A stretch of 64,000 bases of DNA from the NCBI RefSeq assembly GCF_029338395.1, contig NZ_CP119809.1, positions 2,666,001-2,730,000 of the forward strand. The letters are read 5' to 3'. The stretch comes from Halorussus caseinilyticus. GTDB lineage: Archaea; Halobacteriota; Halobacteria; Halobacteriales; Haladaptataceae. Made by a program: the position numbers and the translations under genes. How positions within the stretch are numbered: the first letter of the stretch is position 1; each line of letters begins with the position of its first letter. Shown here in pieces: positions 31,970-39,750 of the stretch. The notes below the pieces were generated by a model. It was not told the DNA's origin and did not search any database. It saw only the letters and a list, made by a program, of their open reading frames with translations.

Positions 31970-32794
31970 TCAGAGCCGAAACTGCTCGCCGTCGAGCGCC
32001 AGTGGTTCCTCGAAGGCTTCCTCGGCCGGGTAGAAGTGCGAGACGTGGACGAGTCGGGTCTCCGCGGCGTCGAGTTCGTCGGCGAGCGCCAGCGCCCCCT
32101 CGCGGGTCATGTGCTTGGTGCCGAACGTCCGGGGGACGCCCTCGTCGTCGTGGTGGTCGCCGCCGAGCGGGTGGTGTTCGGCGAGGTGCGCGGGTACAAG
32201 CGCCTCCGCCAGCAGGAGGTCGGCGTCGGACAGCACCGCGCGACTCTCCGCGGGTACGTCGTAGTTGGTGTCGCCGGTCAGCGAGAGCTTCGCGCCCGTC
32301 TCGGGGTCCGAGACGACGACGCCGTAGCACACCATCGGCGGGTGGACCACCGGCACCAGCGTCACCTCGAACCCGCAGGTCTCGAACGGTTCCAGCGGTG
32401 CGTGGTCGTGGACCGTCACCCGGTCGAGGTAGTCGTACTTGCTCCGGATGGTCCCGGCGACGCTCTCGTCGGTCAGGGGGTCTACCTCGTCGGCGGCGTG
32501 GACCGGCAGGTCGTCGAACAGGCGGTAGGCGTTGCCGAGTCCGTCGAGGTGGTCGAAGTGGACGTGGGTGACGACCGCCTCGTCGGGCAGACCGACCTCG
32601 TGGGTGAGAAACTGGTGGCGGAAGTCGGGACTGGCGTCTATCAGGAGGGCCTCGCCGGTGCGGTCGTTCCGGACGTGGACCGAGAACCGCGAGCGCTCGA
32701 CGCCGCGCTCTCGGGCCTCCCGACAGGTGTCACAGTCGCAGTCCGGCGTCGGGGTCCCCGTGGTGTCGCCGGTGCCGAGGAGCGTGACCTGCAT
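31970..32794 (-). CDS. PhnP-like MBL-fold phosphodiesterase
   Basis: A 274-residue metallo-beta-lactamase. It begins QVTLLGTGDTTGTPTPDCDCDTC, as in PhnP, which has a Cys-rich N-terminal zinc site. The MBL metal motif THVHFDHLDGL follows (HxHxDH), and later LTGDTNYD and the terminal histidine region (HVSHFYPA). PhnP hydrolyses cyclic phosphodiesters in phosphonate use; the archaeal substrate may differ. ATG at 32794 is chosen because the upstream in-frame sequence is Arg-rich and unlike the family. Confidence 0.82.
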   Translation of the reverse strand: MQVTLLGTGDTTGTPTPDCDCDTCREARERGVERSRFSVHVRNDRTGEALLIDASPDFRHQFLTHEVGLPDEAVVTHVHFDHLDGLGNAYRLFDDLPVHAADEVDPLTDESVAGTIRSKYDYLDRVTVHDHAPLEPFETCGFEVTLVPVVHPPMVCYGVVVSDPETGAKLSLTGDTNYDVPAESRAVLSDADLLLAEALVPAHLAEHHPLGGDHHDDEGVPRTFGTKHMTREGALALADELDAAETRLVHVSHFYPAEEAFEEPLALDGEQFRL

Positions 32795-32873
32795 TTGCTG
32801 AAAGGGTAGGAGCGTGGGGTAGAAAGGTTTCCGGGACGGGCGGCGATTCGTCCGTTCCCGTCGGTCGCCGGTG

Positions 32874-33122
32874 TCATCGGTTTCGGTCAATCCATCGGCA
32901 CCACTCCTCGAAGCCATTCGCACCGCACTGTCGGGCGATACTCCGTAACGTCCCGACTCTCACTCTATCGTGCATCGGGACGCTTACGACGCGCACGTCG
33001 TCCGGATTCGTCGGATGCTCGTAGCGAAGTTTCACGTGACTCCCGGTTCGGTCCACGACGCAGAACCGATTTTTCGTGAGAGCCTTGACGACATCTCGGC
33101 CGGAAAAATCGGTGGGTGGCAT
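32874..33122 (-). CDS. hicA: HicA-family mRNA interferase toxin
   Basis: An 82-residue HicA protein with the dsRNA-binding-like fold: an N-terminal SGRDVVKALTKNRF helix, then RTGSHVKLRYEH, where the G-S-H places the catalytic histidine, and VSVPMHDRVRVGTLRSIARQ, the family's HxxxxxGTLRxI segment. It cleaves mRNA when free of antitoxin. It follows hicB by 8 bases on the same strand, so the antitoxin is encoded first. The pair lies beside the IS6 element, an accessory spot. Confidence 0.88.
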   Translation of the reverse strand: MPPTDFSGRDVVKALTKNRFCVVDRTGSHVKLRYEHPTNPDDVRVVSVPMHDRVRVGTLRSIARQCGANGFEEWCRWIDRNR

Positions 33123-33130
33123 CCACCCAC

Positions 33131-33406
33131 CTACTGCATACAGTCTGGTAGTTCGGCCGACTCCTCACGCGAGTCCGCAACTTCGTCGGGGTCGATTCCT
33201 AACTCTTCGAGAACGTCGCGCTCCTCGTCCCACGAGTCGATAGCGTCCGCGTCTTCGTCCGCGTGGAGTGCGACTGCCTCGTCGAGGTTTTCCAACGCCT
33301 CTCGGCGGGTCGGTCCCTGCGATGCGACGCCGGTTTCGGTGTCCTTCGCTACCCACCAATCGTCCTCTCTCGTGAGCGTAATCGTGGGTTCGGCGTCGGT
33401 ATCCAT
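33131..33406 (-). CDS. hicB: HicB-type antitoxin
   Basis: A 91-residue protein. The N-terminal 50 residues form the HicB partial RNase H-like fold: ITLTREDDWWVAKDTETGVASQG, then TRREALENLDEAVAL. The rest is acidic (DAIDSWDEERDVLEELG) and carries no clear DNA-binding domain. It neutralises HicA by binding. The ATG at 33406 begins the strand; upstream in-frame starts give unlikely peptides. It is the first gene of the hicBA pair. Confidence 0.85.
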   Translation of the reverse strand: MDTDAEPTITLTREDDWWVAKDTETGVASQGPTRREALENLDEAVALHADEDADAIDSWDEERDVLEELGIDPDEVADSREESAELPDCMQ

Positions 33407-33768
33407 CGTCCCCAACGTACGTGAGACGAGAGTATAACGTTGTGGGGGCGTAGCGTGCGCGACTCTCGGCACGATTCTGAGCGATTTCTTCGCTCTGTCG
33501 GACGAAGGAGTGAATTCACGCGGATTCATCGAACGAATCTAGGTAGTCGTACATCACCCGAGTAAATTAAAGTGCCTATTTAGCCTTAGTAGTTCATAAA
33601 GTATCGATAGACTAATTACGCTAGTGTTCTACGACTACAACGGGCTTAGGTGGAGTCGTCTACGTTTTTGACGACTCGTCAGAGGGACGCTACCGAACGA
33701 GCCACACCAAAGAACAATCTACACGCGTTTAAGACACACAAAAAATTTCGTTAGAAAGAAAAAGATTG
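33407..33768. other. Gene-free AT-rich region before the IS6 copy
   Basis: No coding frame is convincing here. The stretch from about 33540 to 33768 is AT-rich compared with the window and includes a run AAAAAATTTCGTTAGAAAGA. It may be an accessory remnant and holds the promoter of hicBA on the left. Confidence 0.45.
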
Positions 33769-33776
33769 CTCTAACG

Positions 33777-34521
33777 GGCACTGTCTAGTTAGCGTGGTTT
33801 AAGAAGTGAGCAGGTTGTAGCGGTTGTGTCCTATGCAAGCCGCAAACCTGCTCAAAGGGACGTTAGAGACGGCAACTCTTGAATGTTGGCAGCGGGAGCG
33901 GACGGCGACGCCCGTCAGGGCGTTCGCCGTCCGGCTCCACGCTGCCGGATTATCACTCCGCGAGACAACAGCAGTCTTGGAGCTACTCGGCGTTTCACGG
34001 TCTCATGGAGCGGTTTGGCAATGGACGCATCGTGTAGCCGACAGCGTTGACGACCCGCCCGCGGCGTCGCCGCGGCGGGTCGCTGTTGACGAGACCGTTG
34101 TCAAAGTAAACGGCGAGTGGTTGTGGCTGTATACTGCAATCGACCTCAACTCAAAACTGCTGTTGCACATCGACCTCTTCGAACGACGTGGCACCGACCC
34201 AGCAGTCCAGTTTCTTGATGCGCTTACCCAGAAACACGACTGTTCACAAACTGTGTTTCTAACTGATGACTTCGGCTATCGGACTGCCCTCTCTCGATTA
34301 GCACTTGCCGGTCAACTTAACTACACCGACCGAAACCAAATCGAAAAATGGTTTCAGACGCTCAAAATGCGCATCGACCGGTTCCATACGTCGTGGGTGG
34401 GCAGTCGGCAAAGCGCCTACGAATGGCTTGTACAGTTTTCTCATTATTATAACACACAGCGACCGCATCAAGCTCTTGATGGACGCACTCCGATTCAGGA
34501 GGTGCGTAACTAGACAGTGCC
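33777..34521 (+). mobile_element. IS6-family insertion sequence, complete
   Basis: The element is 745 bases with 15-base perfect terminal inverted repeats GGCACTGTCTAGTTA at 33777-33791 and the complement at 34507-34521. It is flanked by the 8-base direct repeat CTCTAACG (33769-33776 and 34522-34529), the target duplication size of IS6. A single intact transposase gene fills it. The exact ends and duplication indicate a recent insertion. Confidence 0.93.
33833..34513 (+). CDS. IS6-family DDE transposase
   Basis: A 226-residue transposase: an N-terminal HTH (GLSLRETTAVLELLGVSRSHGAVWQW) and a DDE catalytic domain with D in VAVDETVVK, D in FLTDDFGYR and E in RNQIEKWFQTLK. The later YYNTQRPHQALDGRTP is the usual C-terminal end. 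It makes cointegrates by replicative transposition. ATG at 33833 is preferred to an upstream TTG. The gene ends within the right inverted repeat region. Confidence 0.92.
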   Translation: MQAANLLKGTLETATLECWQRERTATPVRAFAVRLHAAGLSLRETTAVLELLGVSRSHGAVWQWTHRVADSVDDPPAASPRRVAVDETVVKVNGEWLWLYTAIDLNSKLLLHIDLFERRGTDPAVQFLDALTQKHDCSQTVFLTDDFGYRTALSRLALAGQLNYTDRNQIEKWFQTLKMRIDRFHTSWVGSRQSAYEWLVQFSHYYNTQRPHQALDGRTPIQEVRN

Positions 34522-34606
34522 CTCTAACGCAGATGTAGTGAGTCAGTCACCGCTTCGAGAATCATGCCTCCAACGGCCGCGACGTTCCCAAAAGAGACGA
34601 AACTGC

Positions 34607-35995
34607 TCAGTGGTCGTGACTGTGCCCGCCGTCGGCGCTCGCACTGCCGGAGATGTCGCCGCCCGCGACCAGCGCGTCGTGGTCGCCCTCTATCATGTCC
34701 ATGTCCTTGAGGTGGTCGCGCTCCTCGAAGTCCTCGATGGCCTCCACGAAGTCCTCTTGGGTGAGTGCGGTCCGCTCCTCGGTCAGGGCGTCCAGCACCG
34801 CCTCGCGCAGGACCATCCGGAGGTCGCTCCCGGTCAGGCCCTCGGTTTCCTCGGCCAACTCGTCGGGGTCGAAATCCACGATGTCCATCGGTCGGGTGAT
34901 GAGTCGCAGGATGTCCGAGCGCATCCCCTCGTCTGGTTTCGGGAAATTGACGATTTCGTCGAAGCGCCGCCACGCCGCGGCGTCGAGTTGGTCGGGGTGG
35001 TTGGTCGCGCCGATGAGGAGTACGTCGTCCTGAATCAGGCTGATGTTGTCGATGGACTTCAGGAGGGTGTTGACCGCGCGCTTGATGGCGGCGTGTTCGT
35101 CGCTCGCGCGGGTCTTGGCCACGAAGTCGAACTCGTCCATGAAGAGGATGCACGGCGAGAGCCGTTTCGCCACCTCGAAGACCTTCTCGACGTTCTTGGC
35201 CGTCTCGCCGAGGTACTGGCTGGTAATCATCGAGAGTTTCACCTCCACGAACGGCAGGTCCAAGTCGTAGGCCAGCGCCCGCGCCGTCGAAGTCTTGCCG
35301 GTCCCCGGCGGCCCGACGAACAGGAGTTTGCCGATTTCCCGCAGGCCGATTTGGGCCAGATACTCGCGGTGTTCGATGGCCTTGACGATTTTGTGAATCT
35401 CGGCCTCTTGGTCCTCGGTCAACACGAGGTCGTCCAGCGTGGTCTCTATCTCCTCGGGCGCGCGGATGTCCACGAGGTCCAACATCTCCTCTTCTTCCTC
35501 GTCGGCGAAGTACTCCGAGAGCAGACCGTCTATCCACGCGCGGTCGGCCTGTACCGGCCGGTTGGCGTCGCGTGCGGCCTCGTAGTCCGCGCCGTCTACC
35601 GCGTCTTCGAAGGCGTAGGCCAGCACGGGGTTGTGGAGAACGCGGTCCTCGCCGCGTTCGAGGAACCACTCTTGGGCCATGTCCGCTTGGGTGAGTTCGA
35701 GCGACCCGGAGAACTCGTCGCGGTCGCTGAACATCAGTCCCGAAATCGCGCTCCACGGGTTCTCGACGCCGGTCGCTCGGCGCGCGGTCTCGATAGTGGG
35801 TCGAATCGGACGCTCGATGCCGAGCGGCGAGTCGTCGCTTCCGGGTCTGTCACGGTCGGTCGATTCGGTCGTGCCGTCGGGCCAGAACACCTGCCGATAG
35901 CGCGGCGGAAGGTCGTTCTCGTCTAGCGTTCGGTTGTCGTTGTAGAGGCTCGCGGTGAGCAGGAACTCGACGACATCCAATGCCGCGTCGCTCAT
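34607..35995 (-). CDS. AAA-family ATPase
   Basis: A 462-residue protein. The N-terminal 190 residues are a helical, haloarchaea-specific region. An AAA core follows, with Walker A GPPGTGKT at residues 218-225, Walker B ILFMDEFD at 273-280, the sensor 1 strand LLIGATNHPDQLD, and an arginine finger region AAWRRFDEIVNF. The C-terminal end is His-rich (GGHSHDH). It is close to proteasome- or spastin-like single-AAA proteins; the substrate is unknown. ATG 35995 (MSDAALDVVEF) is chosen; the earlier start adds seven residues. It is separate from Agl23 by 117 bases. Confidence 0.82.
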   Translation of the reverse strand: MSDAALDVVEFLLTASLYNDNRTLDENDLPPRYRQVFWPDGTTESTDRDRPGSDDSPLGIERPIRPTIETARRATGVENPWSAISGLMFSDRDEFSGSLELTQADMAQEWFLERGEDRVLHNPVLAYAFEDAVDGADYEAARDANRPVQADRAWIDGLLSEYFADEEEEEMLDLVDIRAPEEIETTLDDLVLTEDQEAEIHKIVKAIEHREYLAQIGLREIGKLLFVGPPGTGKTSTARALAYDLDLPFVEVKLSMITSQYLGETAKNVEKVFEVAKRLSPCILFMDEFDFVAKTRASDEHAAIKRAVNTLLKSIDNISLIQDDVLLIGATNHPDQLDAAAWRRFDEIVNFPKPDEGMRSDILRLITRPMDIVDFDPDELAEETEGLTGSDLRMVLREAVLDALTEERTALTQEDFVEAIEDFEERDHLKDMDMIEGDHDALVAGGDISGSASADGGHSHDH

Positions 35996-36112
35996 TCCCG
36001 GGAGTTTTGACGCCAAAGGTGCTTAAGCGCGTCGAAGGGTCGCCGCGCCGAGACCGGTCGCCCGACTCGCCGGTGTGACCTGCCGAAGTGGGGAAAATCC
36101 GCCGCCGAGCGA

Positions 36113-37897
36113 TTAGGCGTCGGTCGCGTTCCGGTCCACGTAGACGACCGTCGTGCTGATGACACAGCCGCTGTCGTGGAGGTATCGCTGGACTTCGTGG
36201 CGCTCGTAGCCGTCCATGTACTTGTCGATGTCCTCGGCGTCGTCGTACTCTTTCGAACACGAGTTTGCGTCTCCGAGCGCGATGACGACCGGCGGCTTGT
36301 CGTCCCCTTTCAGCAGTTCGGCCTGTTTCACGCTGTCGGTCTCCGCACCGTAGATTTCCATGTACCACGCGAACGGCAGGCGGGCGAACCAGCCGTCACC
36401 CGCGGGTGGCACCGCGTGCGAAGACGGGTTGGGCGCGTGGAGGTTGTCGCCGTCGAAACTCGGGTCGTCGCCGTAGTACATCACGTCGATGCCGTCGTTG
36501 GACTCGGCAACGTCGCGGACCTCGTGGAGAACCGGTTTCATCTCGCTGGACGACTGGGCGTACTGGACGAGTTCGTTGTCCTCGCTCTGAGGGTCGAGGT
36601 AAGAGGTGCCGACCGCCGTCGCCCCGACTTGCCCGACGACCACCAGCAGGACCAGCGCGGCCGCAGTCGCCGAGAGCGCGTCACCTTCGGTGACGCTCTC
36701 GAACCCGAGGCGGGCAATCAGCGCGAGTCCCACGGCGGCCGGGACCACCAGCGGGACGATGACGTGAATCGTCTCCCACGGGAAGGGGTTGTCCACGATG
36801 ACGGGATAGCCGAGGACGCTGGCGAACCCCCAGTAGGCGGCGAACGACACGGCGTCGCTGGGTCGCTCGCCAACGTAGCGGTCCACGACGAACCCGAGGA
36901 TGGCCAGCGCGAGCAGGACGATTGCGCCCTCTTCCATCACGGGCCAGAGCGCCTTCGCCGTCGAGAGGTACGACTCCTCGTTTCCGCCGCCCCACTGACC
37001 GACGAACTTGTCCCACGACCCCAAGACGGCTTCGTCAACGACTGCGGGGAGCAGAGCCGGGTTTCCGAGCGCCTCGTAGAGACCCGGCACGTCGGTCCCC
37101 GAGAGTCGGTCGGTGTTGCGCGGCGCGTAGAAGAACACGAAGATGGCGAAGAACTCGAACACCGCCAGCGCGAAGTGGGGCCACCACTGCCAGACGCCGA
37201 GCGCGGTCCCTTTGATTCGCTCCCAAGCGACCGACAGCAGGCCGCGCTCGCCCGCGCGCTCGACGAAGAGCCGGTGGTCCCAGAGCAGGACCGCGGCCCC
37301 CATCCAGCAGACGGGGTAGACCAGCGCGTTCTCTTTGGTGGTGAACGCCAGCGCGAACGCGGCGGTCCCGGCGTAGAGGAACGCCGGGCGTCGGTGGTCG
37401 TAGGCCCGGACGAAGAAGCCGAACGCGACCAGCATGAACCCCGCGAGCAACACGTCGTTGCGGTAGAACCGCGAGTAGTAGAGCAGGACGGGGTTGAACG
37501 CGAGCAACAGCGCCATCGCTACGGTCTCGGAGTCGCGGAGTCGCTCGCGGAACAGGAGCGCCGACAGCGGGAACAGGCCGCCGATGAGCGCCACGACGAG
37601 GCGCATCGTGAAGTCCGACGCGCCGAACAGACCGAACAGGTGGCCGTCCACGATGGTCAAAAACGGCCCGTGGACGATGGGCCGGTACTCGTAGACGCCG
37701 GTCTCCATGAAGCGATACGCCCAGTACGCGACCCGCGCCTCGTCTTGGTGGGCGACTCGGGTCCCGAGGCTCACGAACCGCGCGAGCAGGGCCACCAGCG
37801 TCACCCCGACGACTGCCAATTGGGTCCGGGAGGCGTAGCCAGTCAGCGTCTTGCGGGCGTTCGCGGCCGAGTGTGAGGTTTCAGTTTTCGATGCCAT
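36113..37897 (-). CDS. agl23: Agl23-type flippase activity-associated protein
   Basis: A 594-residue polytopic membrane protein of the TIGR03663 type, which resembles GT-C glycosyltransferases. The first extracellular loop holds GTRVAHQDEARVAYWAYRF with the acidic pair, followed by many helices and a C-terminal soluble part (VMYYGDDPSFDGDN...WYMEIYG). It is thought to assist flipping of dolichol-linked sugars for N-glycosylation of surface proteins. ATG 37897 is chosen, MASKTETSHS, ahead of a basic Arg segment. It stands alone in orientation with the AAA ATPase downstream. Confidence 0.85.
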   Translation of the reverse strand: MASKTETSHSAANARKTLTGYASRTQLAVVGVTLVALLARFVSLGTRVAHQDEARVAYWAYRFMETGVYEYRPIVHGPFLTIVDGHLFGLFGASDFTMRLVVALIGGLFPLSALLFRERLRDSETVAMALLLAFNPVLLYYSRFYRNDVLLAGFMLVAFGFFVRAYDHRRPAFLYAGTAAFALAFTTKENALVYPVCWMGAAVLLWDHRLFVERAGERGLLSVAWERIKGTALGVWQWWPHFALAVFEFFAIFVFFYAPRNTDRLSGTDVPGLYEALGNPALLPAVVDEAVLGSWDKFVGQWGGGNEESYLSTAKALWPVMEEGAIVLLALAILGFVVDRYVGERPSDAVSFAAYWGFASVLGYPVIVDNPFPWETIHVIVPLVVPAAVGLALIARLGFESVTEGDALSATAAALVLLVVVGQVGATAVGTSYLDPQSEDNELVQYAQSSSEMKPVLHEVRDVAESNDGIDVMYYGDDPSFDGDNLHAPNPSSHAVPPAGDGWFARLPFAWYMEIYGAETDSVKQAELLKGDDKPPVVIALGDANSCSKEYDDAEDIDKYMDGYERHEVQRYLHDSGCVISTTVVYVDRNATDA

Positions 37898-38481
37898 GTG
37901 TCGGCGAGTCGAGGAGGAGGGTCGGTCTGCGGGCGACACCAGAACTCATTGAACAGTTATAGCCGCGTGTTCGGACAAATAGTTTCTGGACTAACGCGTC
38001 TCTGGCAGGTCGGGAGTGGTGTTTTCGAGTGGCGGGGAGTTCGTCGGAGACGAGGGGGAAGTGACAGAGAACCGGGAGGGGAGTAGCGTGAGTCTATCCG
38101 ACACCACCGAGACGGTGAGAGCAAGTCTATCCGACACCACCGAGACGGTGAGAGGAAGCTAGCTACAGGCTTGAGCCAATCAGACCGCACCCGCACAGCA
38201 CCGCCACCGCGAACCACACCCTCCCCAACCGACTCCTTCACTCGTACCCTTCGGGTACTCGTTCAGTCGTCCCTCGCGCGACATGGGCGCGGCGCACGAG
38301 CGCCGCGCCAGCGCGCGCCTGACCTCGAAACCGACACGACACCGGGACGCAGAAACAGCGAGCGAGAGAAGACGGTGGACACGAGACGGGACGACCCGGC
38401 CGCAGACCCCCTCCGGAAACTCCGAGCGACGGGACCGGAGTTCTACTTCCATTTAAGAACGTAGAGGCACGATAGGGGAGT
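37898..38481. other. Gene-free region with direct repeat and element B copy 2
   Basis: A tandem direct repeat of about 34 bases (GTCTATCCGACACCACCGAG plus 14 more) lies twice at about 38093-38158. Element B copy 2 follows it. A TATA-like ATTTAAGA at about 38452-38459, 27 bases before the thiolase start, ends the stretch. No gene is seen. Confidence 0.6.
38158..38320 (-). repeat. Dispersed structured element B, copy 2
   Basis: The copy reads from the head GCTAGCTACAGGCTTGAGCC through ACCACACCCTCCCCAACCGA to two hairpins: CGTACCCTTCGGGTACTCG and GGCGCGGCG-CACGAG-CGCCGCGCC. Copy 3 has the same last hairpin, but a different middle hairpin (CGGCGGCCGC/GCGGCCGCCG), and copies 4 and 5 keep hairpins with other sequences. 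Confidence 0.75.
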
Positions 38482-39627
38482 ATGGGAGACGACACCACTC
38501 CAGTCATCGCTAAGGCAATCCGGACGCCGCAGGGCAAACAAGACGGCGTGTTCGCCGACACCCGGAGCGAAGACCTCTCGATTCCGCTCGTAGACACCAT
38601 CTTGGACGAGACCGGACTCACGAGCGACCACGTAGACGACCTGATGTGGGGCGTCGCCCAGCAACGCGACGAACAGGACAACAACGTCGCGCGGGTCATC
38701 GCGCTCCTGTCGGACCTCGGCGAGTCGGTCCCCGCCGCGTCCATCAACCGGTGGTGCGCGTCCTCGATGCAGGCGGTCATCAGCGCGAGCGACGCCATCC
38801 GCGCGGGCCAGCGCGACGTGATTATCGCTGGCGGCGTCGAGAACATGTCTCGGGTCCCGATGGGTGGGGGCTATCAGGGCCGGTCCATCCACCCGCGAAT
38901 GTCCGAGGAGTACAACCTGCCGGGTCTCCAGATGGGCATGACCGCCGAGAAGGTCGCCGAAGAGTACGAGGTCAGCAGGGAAGCCCAAGACGAGTACGCC
39001 GCCCGGAGCCACCAGCGCGCCGCGGAAGCCACCGAGACCGGCCGGTTCGACGACGAAATCGTCCCCATCGAGACCGACGAGGGTCTCGTAGAGGAAGACG
39101 AGGGCATCCGCCCGGACACCGACGTAGAGACCCTCTCGGGACTCCCCTCGGTGTTCGTCGGCGACGGCACGGTCACGGCCGGTAACTCCAGCCAAATCGC
39201 GGACGGCGCGTCCGCTACTCTCGTCACGAGCAAGGCGTTCGCCGAGGACCACGGTCTCGAAATCATGGCCGAAGTCGGCGACAACAACGTCGTGGGCGTG
39301 GACCCGAGCGTGATGGGTATCGGCCCGGTCCCGGCGACGAAGGGCCTGCTCGAACGCACCGGCGAGTCCATCGAGGACTTCGACCTCGTGGAACTCAACG
39401 AGGCGTTCGCAAGCCAGACCGTCTACGCCAAGAACGAACTGGGCGTCCCGGACGAGAAGTTCAACGTCAACGGCGGCGCAATCGCCATCGGCCACCCGCT
39501 CGGGGCCTCGGGCGCGCGCCTGCCCGTGACGCTGGTCCACGAGATGAACAAGCGCGACGCCGAGAAGGGCTTGGCGACCCTCTGTGTCGGATTCGGGCAG
39601 GGTGCGGCGATTACGTTCGAGCGATAG
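38482..39627 (+). CDS. Acetyl-CoA C-acyltransferase (thiolase)
   Basis: A 381-residue thiolase. The nucleophilic cysteine is C92 in NRWCASSMQA, the other catalytic parts are ELNEAFASQ (with H of the family in GHPLGASGAR) and the late cysteine TLCVGFGQGAA. It condenses two acyl-CoA units or splits 3-ketoacyl-CoA, in beta-oxidation or polyhydroxyalkanoate supply. Length is normal for the family. TATA spacing suggests a leaderless transcript. It is convergent with the AOR gene; an acyl-CoA ligase gene lies at 47834-49861. Confidence 0.9.
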   Translation: MGDDTTPVIAKAIRTPQGKQDGVFADTRSEDLSIPLVDTILDETGLTSDHVDDLMWGVAQQRDEQDNNVARVIALLSDLGESVPAASINRWCASSMQAVISASDAIRAGQRDVIIAGGVENMSRVPMGGGYQGRSIHPRMSEEYNLPGLQMGMTAEKVAEEYEVSREAQDEYAARSHQRAAEATETGRFDDEIVPIETDEGLVEEDEGIRPDTDVETLSGLPSVFVGDGTVTAGNSSQIADGASATLVTSKAFAEDHGLEIMAEVGDNNVVGVDPSVMGIGPVPATKGLLERTGESIEDFDLVELNEAFASQTVYAKNELGVPDEKFNVNGGAIAIGHPLGASGARLPVTLVHEMNKRDAEKGLATLCVGFGQGAAITFER

Positions 39628-39750
39628 GCACTCGCGGTCTTTTTATCGACGTTTTGCAAGTGAAGTAGCACGGCGCGAATGCCGCGGACGGCGAGCGGCG
39701 AAGCCGCGAGCGAACGCAGGAGCGCCCGAGCGCGGGGAACGGTCGGCGTT

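Noticed and set aside
33131-33406. hicB as a truncated gene lacking its DNA-binding part
   Set aside because: Many HicB proteins in archaea end with only an acidic tail, so the length is not abnormal.
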